Source of the DNA: Panagrolaimus kolymaensis
Taxonomy: Eukaryota; Nematoda; Chromadorea; Rhabditida; Panagrolaimidae
Direction of reading: 5' to 3'
DNA: 64,000 bases
Assembly: GCA_028622995.1 (NCBI GenBank)
Contig: JAJQJQ010000043.1
Span: 1,488,001-1,552,000 of the forward strand
Shown here: positions 47,827-58,800 of the stretch, one piece after another
Numbering within the stretch: position 1 is the stretch's first letter
Layout: each line of letters begins with the position of its first letter
Notes under the pieces: generated by a model
Databases searched by the model: none
What the model was told of the DNA's origin: nothing
What the model saw: the letters and a program-made list of their open reading frames with translations, nothing else
Made by a program: the position numbers and the translations under genes

Positions 47827-48072
47827 TTACAAAACAGGATTATTTTTAAAGCCAACAAAAATACGGTACAACATATACGAAAGCCAGCATAACCAGCCAG
47901 AGATAAAGATAATGATTTCGCTGATGTTGGCATTGGGGCCAATTAAAGTTAGTGGAGTTTGATCGAGGCTACATAAAGCAGAGGTTTGATCGAGTGGATC
48001 GGAAGAGGTGAAGTTGGCGTAGATCATTTGAAGAGAGATAAATAAGAGAGCAAAAATGGAAACCGACTGCAT
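47827..48072 (-). CDS. Small secreted or membrane peptide (81 aa)
   Basis: A single-exon frame starting 50 bp inside the right TIR. Residues 1-19 (MQSVSIFALLFISLQMIYA) form a signal peptide. A short extracellular stretch contains a repeated LDQT word (DPLDQTSALCSLDQTPLTL) and an Asn-glycosylation-like NIS. Residues ~51-73 (EIIIFISGWLCWLSYMLYRIF) form a membrane segment. No family recognised. The TATA-like CTATAAATATATG in the right TIR upstream may be its promoter. Confidence 0.5.
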   Translation of the reverse strand: MQSVSIFALLFISLQMIYANFTSSDPLDQTSALCSLDQTPLTLIGPNANISEIIIFISGWLCWLSYMLYRIFVGFKNNPVL

Positions 48073-48121
48073 CCTGTTCTTTAATTTGTTTTTTAACTTT
48101 CTTTTTTTTCATTCCAAAGCT

Positions 48122-48510
48122 TTTCTTTTTCCATTGAAAACAAACAACTTTCTTGGTCTTGGTAAAAAATAATTACTGCAAAACTCTTTTTAATTAACTT
48201 TACTTTTCACAAACTGATAATTTCATTTTTTTGATAATTTGTATTTGTAAAAAACGTTATCATAAAATCTTTTATTTTTAACCCATTAATTCTTTATGCA
48301 TAAAATACACCTATAAATATATGTCACAAAATGTCTTTATTATTATCCGAACTGCAAAACCCAAACTGCAAATACATTATCCTATAAGGCCACGCCCACA
48401 TCGAGATATCTTATTGGTGGATTGAAAGCTCCGCCCCTTTTTCCCCTCCATTTGATTGGACGAAAATATTCACATGCCGTCAATGGCGTTGTTGGGTCTG
48501 ACTTACTACT
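48122..48510 (-). repeat. Right terminal inverted repeat
   Basis: Inverted partner of 46578-46967, ending TACTACT at 48510 followed by CCTCAA. Confidence 0.9.
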
Positions 48511-48516
48511 CCTCAA

Positions 48517-49461
48517 GATGATGATTTTCTTTTCTTTTAAAATGGAGTGTTAAATATTTTCAAAATGGTCACAAAAAGAAAATGTGAATTTCATTTTGTT
48601 CTTTCTCTCTGTAATTTATCTTCGGGAATTTAGCGATAATTATTTTTTAATTTCCTTTTTTATATGTTTTTTTTTTCATGTCCTTAGTCAATTTCCATAG
48701 ACAAGGGCAACCGTGACATGACTGACGCTTAAAAACTACAATGGCCAATCGCTTTTTAATTTTTTGCATTTTCTTCTTTTTTTGTTGCTTAGAATTTTTT
48801 TAAAAATGATAGTAAAATTAAGGATAAGACATTTGTTACTGCTATATTGATTTGATTTTTATTTACTAAACTTGCAAATATTGCAAATATATTTATCTTC
48901 ATTCGAATGGACGCGGTTTTTTTGGAAGAATTAGACCGAGATAATCGAGTAGTTTGGATTATTGCATTTTGTGCAAGTTGATCACCTGAATGTCGACATA
49001 TTTTCCCTTTTTTTAAACCTGAGTGAAAGTTTGTTATTTCCTTTTTTTCATGAGTCTTAAAAATATCTAATCCCCTTTATTAAATATTTACGTTAATCAT
49101 TCTACGGTCTCTTTGATTTGGGTTTTTGAAGCATTCGAAATTGTTTGAATTTTTTTAATGTAAAGAAAAAAACTTTTGTAATAATTTTATAAAGAATTTC
49201 AAACAGTTTTGAAAGCCTTCAAAAATCCAAATCAAACAGACTTTGTCAAAATGGGTGAGAATGTGAATGAGGAAAATGAGAAAATTTTTGCGATGAAACT
49301 TTTTTTCACCATTTTTTGTTGAAACGCTTATTATTTTTCCTCGATGTTCAGAATTCTTTGTTTTTGTTGCGCGCGCACTTAATATTATTTTTCGTTTGGA
49401 TTTAATTTTTAAATTTTCAGGTTCCATTTGTTATTGAATCAAAAACACATTATTTTCTGAA
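48517..49461. other. Intergenic, no gene seen
   Basis: AT-rich DNA. An acceptor-like TTTTCAG at about 49414-49421 precedes the kinase-fragment start. Confidence 0.4.
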
Positions 49462-50395
49462 ATGAGTTATAATACAAGAAGTAAGAAGAATGAACAAGGA
49501 CAAGGTGATATGAAAGTTGAACCAACTCAAGAAAATTGGATAGATGACAAACCTTCCGGTAAGTTTTATTTTAATAAAAATTTTTTGAGCTTTTTTTATT
49601 TTTCAAAACAGCAGTGACATTGTTGCTACTCCATATTACAAATATAAAAATATTAAAAGTGAAAATTATTCATTTAAAGAAGATTATTAGGATTTATTAT
49701 TTATTATTTTTATCTAATCATCGTTTATTTTAAGAGCTACAACAAAATCAATCTAATTCATCGAATGAAGACACAGAAAATGTAATAAGTCAAAGGTTTG
49801 TTTTTTTCTTAAATTTAATTATTTTTTGTAATGGGAAAATAATTTTAGTGAATCGAAAATTATAACGACAAAAAATTCAATTACAAATGAGCTCGGAAAT
49901 ATCACTCATAATTTGGACGATTCTTCACTAAATATTCGAGAAGATCCAAGAAAGTTTAATGAAAGCACTATATATAGGCTTAAAACAGGAATGACAATCA
50001 AATGTGGTAATCCGTAAGTTTTTGATTTTTTTTTTTATATTTAAGTGTTTATTTTTTTAGAATGGAGATTAAATACCGTGTTATATGCAAAATTGGGATT
50101 GGAGGTAGCTCAATGGTATGGCTTATTGTTGATACGAAAACCAAAGAATTCAAAGTTGCAAAAGTTTTTAAGTGGGAAAAAGGTGTAACCGTGTTAGAGT
50201 TAAATGTAAGTTTAATTTTTAATTAAAAGGGATTAACCAATCAAATACCTCGAATTTCTTATTGCATTAAAATTCATTCATTTTTACGGTAAATAAACTT
50301 CGAATAATTAAGGATTGGGTTTTTTTTCTATCATAAATAAATATAAATAATTTATTACTTTGTTTTAGACTCTTAAACAGTATGGTAGAAAATAA
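49462..50395 (+). CDS. Truncated protein kinase (N-lobe start only)
   Basis: Five exons (49462-49558, 49735-49795, 49849-50013, 50061-50205, 50369-50395) join in phase to 164 residues. Residues 1-107 are Ser/Asn/Lys-rich and disordered-looking. Residues ~108-150 carry a kinase glycine loop (CKIGIGGSSMVWLIVD, about 117-132) and the strand-3 lysine motif FKVAKVFKW (Lys ~142), resembling SRPK-like kinases. After WEKGVTVLELN the next exon gives only TLKQYGRK and a stop, so helix C, the catalytic HRD and DFG motifs are all absent. It cannot be an active kinase. The second acceptor is TTTTAAG rather than the usual TTYAG. Either a decayed gene or a short kinase-derived protein. Confidence 0.6.
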
Positions 50396-50476
50396 AGCAA
50401 TCAACAAAAGCAAAAAAAGAATCCAAATTTATTCATTCCTATATATATACATACAGTTAGTTACAATCGACATATT

Positions 50477-52891
50477 TCAAACATTACATAAAGACGACGA
50501 TGACAAATTACTTGATGATGGAAAGAAAATAGTTTTGATACTAAAAAACAACAAAGTTTAGTTAATTAGCTCGAATTTTTTGAAAATTACTCACCATTTG
50601 AATATTACATCAATCAATAATGTTACAATGGGAACAAAAAGGAAGCCAAACCAAAATATTGGGCTTTTCATCAAAATCCATGCCATTCCATTCATTTCAG
50701 CTCCAATTTTAAACCATGACCATAATTGAGAATATATAATCATAAAAATAAACCATGAAACCATTGAAGCAATACAAGATAAAATTAGTTGGAATGTCCA
50801 TACATTTGCTTCAATAAAAGCTTTCAAACATAGTGTTGCAAGAGCATACTGGAATAAAGTAAGTTAGAAAAATCCATAAATATTTTTGTTTGTTTTTTAC
50901 CGCATAAGTCGCACATCCAATTGATAACCATCCACAATCTTGATTAGGATCCAATAGAACTGAATGACCCAGAATAAAATAAGTTAGAAAGAATAAAATA
51001 AGTGAATGCCATATTGATTGAATGAGCCATAAACTAAAGACACGATTGGAAAAGGAATTTTCTTGAAGTATTCAATATAGTTGAGGATATTTGAGAATTG
51101 TTTTAGATTCTATTGGTCGCTCAAAGAGCCCAAGCATGATAGGTGGAAATGCAGTGAATATAACATTGAATGCAGCAATCATCCATCTAAAAAAAATGCA
51201 ACGTAAAATTAGCCACAAGTGAGTGAAAACTACCGATCAAAGAAAGTTTTTTCTGAGAATCCAGAAAATAATGCAAACCATAATTGAATGATAGTAAAGC
51301 AAATATTCTTGTAAAAACTATAAAGGATAACTTTGACTGTTCGATCATGATTGAATGCTCCATGAACAAGAAGTAAACGACAAAGAAAATGAAATTGTGC
51401 AATGGAGTAATCACTTGATGAAGCAGCTTGAAGACCTTCTTGACCAATTATTCCAACTCCGACATTTGCAGCTTGAATCATAGCAACGTCATTTGCACCA
51501 TCACCAATTGATAAAACTACTGCTTTTGAAGGTTTTCGAACCATTTCAACGATTTCAGCTTTTTGTGATGGTGTTAAACGATAGCACACGACTGTAGTAG
51601 CTTGTAACATAACTTCTTTGACAAACTTTTCATGCTGCGACGATATGACATCTTTGACAACATCACCACTTATAGCTAAACTGAAGTTAGTTTCTTCTGT
51701 AGGTTGAATTGTAAGGATATCATCTTCGTGTTGAATAACATACAAACGAGTTTCAGGATTGATAAGAGAACTTGATGGAACGATATTTATTGCAGTTTCT
51801 TTTTTATCACCAGTTAGCATCCAAACTTTGATATCTGCTTCTTTCATTGCCATTATTGTTTCTGGTACAAACTAAAATGGAAAACATAAATAAAAAGTAA
51901 CAACATAGAAACTAACATCTTGAAGTTTGTCTTCGATTGCAGTTGCACCAAGAAAAATAAAATCTTTTTCAATTTCATCTTCCAAATTTGCTATCAATTC
52001 TTCATCATTTGGTACATCTGTAACAGCTTTGGAATATCGTTTTTCCCATGATTTGTAAAAGTCATAATCTAATGAGCGATAAGCAAAGCAAAGAGTTCGA
52101 TAACAGTTCTCAGAGTATTCAGACAAATGTTGTTCAACTTCCTTTAGTTCATCTTCTTGATCCTCTTTGACGAGTGCTAACATTATATTATCCTAAAAAT
52201 TAATAAAAGAAATTAAAGAAGAAAAGCAAAGTAAAACTAACAGCTCCTTTAGTGTACAAAACATAATTTCCATCATCGTCATGAACAATAACGCTGGATC
52301 GTTTTCGATCACTGTTGAAATGAATGGTATAATCAATGTAATATTTGCATTCCTCACCCAGCTTCTTGATAATAACAAATTCAGGTGTTCTTGTTTGAAA
52401 TACAATTCCAAGTTGAGCAGCACTTCGAACTATGGAAGTTTCATCGGGCGAAGATCCATGATACTCGATTCTTCCATCAGTAGTTCTTTTAGGTACAATT
52501 GTATGACAAACAGCCATCAAAGTGAGAAAGTGATTGATAAGGTACGACTAAAATTGAAGTTATTACAACCCTGTTACAGAAAGAAAAAACTTGCATTTTT
52601 ATTTTTGTAATCATTAATAATTGTAAAATCTCGAAATGAGTCATCTTCATCGTTACCATAGTTTATTCCTTGAACCGAGCATCGTTTGAGTTTCATGAAA
52701 TTTCTTGTTAGAGTTCCAGTTTTATCTGTCATGATGTATTGCACGAGACCAAGTTCTTCATTGAGATTTGAAGTTCGAACAGTTGCAGATGTATCCGATT
52801 CTTTGTCGTACATTTTATTATCCTAAAAACAAGCGTAAAGTAAAAAGTAAGAAAGCTGTAGCTTACCCGACTAATAAAGAAAGCTTGTTTG
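50477..52891 (-). pseudogene. P4-type ATPase (phospholipid flippase), C-terminal part with in-frame stop
   Basis: Exons 52867-52891, 52596-52822, 52242-52547, 51917-52192, 51234-51871, 50901-51186, 50595-50848 and 50477-50540. P4-ATPases flip aminophospholipids to the cytosolic leaflet. Visible: QAFFIS and MYDKESDT after TM4, the phosphorylation motif DKTGTLT, FLTLMAVCHTIVP, KGA, ATAIEDKLQD, LTGDKKETAINI, GDGANDVAMIQAA, the FDRW segment after TM6, LKYPQLY and several hydrophobic C-terminal helices. In-frame TGA at 51072-51074 directly follows LKYPQLY with no splice sites to remove it. The intron at 52548-52595 needs a GC-AG donor (GCAAGT) to keep phase. The N-terminal actuator half is not in the window. 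The 25-nt exon 52867-52891 is bounded upstream by the satellite array. Confidence 0.75.
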
Positions 52892-52898
52892 CTGTAAA

Positions 52899-55800
52899 AG
52901 CAACAGTAAAAATTTTCCTAATAATTGGAGGTAATAAAACAATAAAGCTTGCCATTTCAAGGCATGAGTAAAAGGCTAAAATGGAACTTTTCATTTTGGT
53001 GGAATTTATAATTTTTAATTCACTTTGCCTCTGAAGCAACAGTAAAAATTTTCATAATAAATGGAGGGAATAAAACAATAAAGCTGGCCATTTCAAGGCA
53101 TGAATAAAAGCCTCCAATGGAACTTTTCATTTTGGTGGAATTTATAATTTTTAATTCACTTTGCCTCTGAAGCAACAGTAAAAATTTTCCTAATAAATGG
53201 AGGTAATAAAACAATAAAGCTTGCCATTTCAAGGCATGAGTAAAAGGCTAAAATGGAACTTTTCATTTTGGTGGAATTTATAATTTTTAATTCACTTTGC
53301 CTCTGAAGCAACAGTAAAAATTTTCATAATAAATGGAGGGAATAAAACAATAAAGCTTGCCATTTCAAGGCATGAGTAAAAGGCTAAAATGGAACTTTTC
53401 ATTTTGGTGGAATTTATAATTTTTAATTCACTTTGCCTCTGAAGCAACAGTAAAAATTTTCCTAATAAATGGAGGTAATAAAACAATAAAGCTTGCCATT
53501 TCAAGGCATGAGTAAAAGGCTAAAATGGAACTTTTCAATTTGGTGGATTTTATAATTTTTGGTTCACTTTGCTTCCGAAGCAACAGTAAAAATTTTCCTA
53601 ATAAATGGAGGTAATAAAACAATAAAGCTTGCCATTTCAAGGCATGAGTAAAAGGCTAAAATGGAACTTTTCATTTTGGTGGAATTTATAATTTTTAATT
53701 CACTTTGCCTCTGAAGCAACAGTAAAAATTTTCCTAATAAATGGAGGTAATAAAACAATAAAGCTTGCCATTTCAAGGCATGAGTAAAAGGCTAAAATGG
53801 AACTTTTCATTTTGGTGGAATTTATAATTTTTAATTCACTTTGCCTCTGAAGCAACAGTAAAAATTTTCCTAATAAATGGAGGTAATAAAACAATAAAGC
53901 TTGCCATTTCAAGGCATGAGTAAAAGGCTAAAATGGAACTTTTCATTTTGGTGGAATTTATAATTTTTAATTCACTTTGCCTCTGAAGCAACAGTAAAAA
54001 TTTTCCTAATAAATGGAGGTAATAAAACAATAAAGCTTGCCATTTCAAGGCATGAGTAAAAGGCTAAAATGGAACTTTTCAATTTGGTGGATTTTATAAT
54101 TTTTGGTTCACTTTGCTTCCGAAGCAACAGTAAAAATTTTCCTAATAAATGGAGGTAATAAAACAATAAAGCTTGCCATTTCAAGGCATGAGTAAAAGGC
54201 TAAAATGGAACTTTTCATTTTGGTGGAATTTATAATTTTTAATTCACTTTGCCTCTGAAGCAACAGTAAAAATTTTCCTAATAAATGGAGGTAATAAAAC
54301 AATAAAGCTTGCCATTTCAAGGCATGAGTAAAAGGCTAAAATGGAACTTTTCATTTTGGTGGAATTTATAATTTTTAATTCACTTTGCCTCTGAAGCAAC
54401 AGTAAAAATTTTCCTAATAAATGGAGGTAATAAAACAATAAAGCTTGCCATTTCAAGGCATGAGTAAAAGGCTAAAATGGAACTTTTCAATTTGGTGGAT
54501 TTTATAATTTTTGGTTCACTTTGCTTCCGAAGCAACAGTAAAAATTTTCATGTTCGACTGAGCAAATAAAACAATAAAGCTTGCCATTTCAAGGCATGAG
54601 TAAAAGGCTAAAATGGAACTTTTCAATTTGGTGGATTTTATAATTTTTGGTTCACTTTGCTTCCGAAGCAACAGTAAAAATTTTCCTAATAAATGGAGGT
54701 AATAAAACAATAAAGCTTGCCATTTCAAGGCATGAGTAAAAGGCTAAAATGGAACTTTTCATTTTGGTGGAATTTATAATTTTTAATTCACTTTGCCTCT
54801 GAAGCAACAGTAAAAATTTTCCTAATAAATGGAGGTAATAAAACAATAAAGCTTGCCATTTCAAGGCATGAGTAAAAGGCTAAAATGGAACTTTTCATTT
54901 TGGTGGAATTTATAATTTTTAATTCACTTTGCCTCTGAAGCAACAGTAAAAATTTTCCTAATAAATGGAGGTAATAAAACAATAAAGCTTGCCATTTCAA
55001 GGCATGAGTAAAAGGCTAAAATGGAACTTTTCATTTTGGTGGAATTTATAATTTTTAATTCACTTTGCCTCTGAAGCAACAGTAAAAATTTTCCTAATAA
55101 ATGGAGGTAATAAAACAATAAAGCTTGCCATTTCAAGGCATGAGTAAAAGGCTAAAATGGAACTTTTCATTTTGGTGGAATTTATAATTTTTAATTCACT
55201 TTGCCTCTGAAGCAACAGTAAAAATTTTCCTAATAAATGGAGGTAATAAAACAATAAAGCTTGCCATTTCAAGGCATGAGTAAAAGGCTAAAATGGAACT
55301 TTTCATTTTGGTGGAATTTATAATTTTTGGTTCACTTTGCTTCCGAAGCAACAGTAAAAATTTTCCTAATAAATGGAGGTAATAAAACAATAAAGCTTGC
55401 CATTTCAAGGCATGAATAAAAGCCTCCAATGGAACTTTTCATTTTGGTGGAATTTATAATTTTTGGTTCACTTTGCTTCCGAAGCAACAGTAAAAATTTT
55501 CCTAATAAATGGAGGTAATAAAACAATAAAGCTTGCCATTTCAAGGCATGAGTAAAAGGCTAAAATGGAACTTTTCATTTTGGTGGAATTTATAATTTTT
55601 AATTCACTTTGCCTCTGAAGCAACAGTAAAAATTTTCCTAATAAATGGAGGTAATAAAACAATAAAGCTTGCCATTTCAAGGCATGAGTAAAAGGCTAAA
55701 ATGGAACTTTTCATTTTGGTGGAATTTATAATTTTTAATTCACTTTGCCTCTGAAGCAACAGTAAAAATTTTCCTAATAAATGGAGGTAATAAAACAATA

Positions 55801-58800
55801 AAGCTTGCCATTTCAAGGCATGAGTAAAAGGCTAAAATGGAACTTTTCATTTTGGTGGAATTTATAATTTTTGGTTCACTTTGCTTCCGAAGCAACAGTA
55901 AAAATTTTCCTAATAAATGGAGGTAATAAAACAATAAAGCTTGCCATTTCAAGGCATGAGTAAAAGGCTAAAATGGAACTTTTCATTTTGGTGGAATTTA
56001 TAATTTTTGGTTCACTTTGCTTCCGAAGCAACAGTAAAAATTTTCCTAATAAATGGAGGTAATAAAACAATAAAGCTTGCCATTTCAAGGCATGAATAAA
56101 AGCCTCCAATGGAACTTTTCATTTTGGTGGAATTTATAATTTTTGGTTCACTTTGCTTCCGAAGCAACAGTAAAAATTTTCCTAATAAATGGAGGTAATA
56201 AAACAATAAAGCTTGCCATTTCAAGGCATGAGTAAAAGGCTAAAATGGAACTTTTCATTTTGGTGGAATTTATAATTTTTAATTCACTTTGCCTCTGAAG
56301 CAACAGTAAAAATTTTCCTAATAAATGGAGGTAATAAAACAATAAAGCTTGCCATTTCAAGGCATGAGTAAAAGGCTAAAATGGAACTTTTCATTTTGGT
56401 GGAATTTATAATTTTTGGTTCACTTTGCTTCCGAAGCAACAGTAAAAATTTTCCTAATAAATGGAGGTAATAAAACAATAAAGCTTGCCATTTCAAGGCA
56501 TGAGTAAAAGGCTAAAATGGAACTTTTCATTTTGGTGGAATTTATAATTTTTGGTTCACTTTGCTTCCGAAGCAACAGTAAAAATTTTCCTAATAAATGG
56601 AGGTAATAAAACAATAAAGCTTGCCATTTCAAGGCATGAATAAAAGGCTAAAATGGAACTTTTCATTTTGGTGGAATTTATAATTTTTGGTTCACTTTGC
56701 TTCCGAAGCAACAGTAAAAATTTTCCTAATAAATGGAGGTAATAAAACAATAAAGCTTGCCATTTCAAGGCATGAGTAAAAGGCTAAAATGGAACTTTTC
56801 ATTTTGGTGGAATTTATAATTTTTGGTTCACTTTGCTTCCGAAGCAACAGTAAAAATTTTCCTAATAAATGGAGGTAATAAAACAATAAAGCTTGCCATT
56901 TCAAGGCATGAATAAAAGCCTCCAATGGAACTTTTCATTTTGGTGGAATTTATAATTTTTGGTTCACTTTGCTTCCGAAGCAACAGTAAAAATTTTCCTA
57001 ATAAATGGAGGTAATAAAACAATAAAGCTTGCCATTTCAAGGCATGAGTAAAAGGCTAAAATGGAACTTTTCATTTTGGTGGAATTTATAATTTTTAATT
57101 CACTTTGCCTCTGAAGCAACAGTAAAAATTTTCCTAATAAATGGAGGTAATAAAACAATAAAGCTTGCCATTTCAAGGCATGAGTAAAAGGCTAAAATGG
57201 AACTTTTCATTTTGGTGGAATTTATAATTTTTAATTCACTTTGCCTCTGAAACAACAGTAAAAATTTTCCTAATAAATGGAGGTAATAAAACAATAAAGC
57301 TTGCCATTTCAAGGCATGAGTAAAAGGCTAAAATGGAACTTTTCATTTTGGTGGAATTTATAATTTTTAATTCACTTTGCCTCTGAAGCAACAGTAAAAA
57401 TTTTCCTAATAAATGGAGGTAATAAAACAATAAAGCTTGCCATTTCAAGGCATGAGTAAAAGGCTAAAATGGAACTTTTCAATTTGGTGGATTTTATAAT
57501 TTTTGGTTCACTTTGCTTCCGAAGCAACAGTAAAAATTTTCATGTTCGACTGAGCAAATAAAACAATAAAGCTTGCCATTTCAAGGCATGAGTAAAAGGC
57601 TAAAATGGAACTTTTCAATTTGGTGGATTTTATAATTTTTGGTTCACTTTGCTTCCGAAGCAACAGTAAAAATTTTCCTAATAAATGGAGGTAATAAAAC
57701 AATAAAGCTTGCCATTTCAAGGCATGAATAAAAGCCTCCAATGGAACTTTTCATTTTGGTGGAATTTATAATTTTTGGTTCACTTTGCTTCCGAAGCAAC
57801 AGTAAAAATTTTCCTAATAAATGGAGGGAATAAAACAATAAAGCTTGCCATTTCAAGGCATGAATAAAAGCCTCCAATGGAACTTTTCATTTTGGTGGAA
57901 TTTATAATTTTTGGTTCACTTTGCTTCCGAAGCAACAGTAAAAATTTTCCTAATAAATGGAGGTAATAAAACAATAAAGCTTGCCATTTCAAGGCATGAG
58001 TAAAAGGCTAAAATGGAACTTTTCAATTTGGTGGATTTTATAATCTTTGGTTCACTTTGCTTCCGAAGCAACAGTAAAAATTTTCATGTTCGACTGAGCA
58101 AATAAAACAATAAAGCTTGTTATTTCAAGGCATGAGTAAAAGGCTAAAATAGAACTTTTCATTTTGGTGGAATTTATAATTTTTAATTCACTTTGCCTCT
58201 GAAGCAACAGTAAAAATTTTCCTAATAAATGGAGGTAATAAAACAATAAAGCTTGCCATTTCAAGGCATGAGTAAAAGGCTAAAATGGAACTTTTCATTT
58301 TGGTGGAATTTATAATTTTTAATTCACTTTGCCTCTGAAACAACAGTAAAAATTTTCCTAATAAATGGAGGTAATAAAACAATAAAGCTTGCCATTTCAA
58401 GGCATGAGTAAAAGGCTAAAATGGAACTTTTCATTTTGGTGGAATTTATAATTTTTAATTCACTTTGCCTCTGAAGCAACAGTAAAAATTTTCCTAATAA
58501 ATGGAGGTAATAAAACAATAAAGCTTGCCATTTCAAGGCATGAATAAAAGCCTCCAATGGAACTTTTCATTTTGGTGGAATTTATAATTTTTGGTTCACT
58601 TTGCTTCCGAAGCAACAGTAAAAATTTTCCTAATAAATGGAGGTAATAAAACAATAAAGCTTGCCATTTCAAGGCATGAATAAAAGCCTCCAATGGAACT
58701 TTTCATTTTGGTGGAATTTATAATTTTTGGTTCACTTTGCTTCCGAAGCAACAGTAAAAATTTTCCTAATAAATGGAGGTAATAAAACAATAAAGCTTGC

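Larger units (their letters stand above)
46578..48510. mobile_element. Miniature long-TIR element, Maverick/Polinton-like
   Basis: A 1933-bp unit bounded by inverted repeats of ~390 bp that differ at about six positions (~98% identical), with ends starting 5'-AGTAGTA. The 6-bp direct repeat CCTCAA flanks both ends (46572-46577 and 48511-48516). Long TIRs, terminal 5'-AG and a 6-bp target duplication are the hallmarks of Maverick/Polinton elements. Full-length members are 15-20 kb and encode polymerase B, integrase and capsid genes, none of which is present, so this would be a heavily deleted non-autonomous derivative. It carries two small genes in the same direction (47827-48072, then 47046-47276). 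The high TIR identity points to recent activity. Confidence 0.7.
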
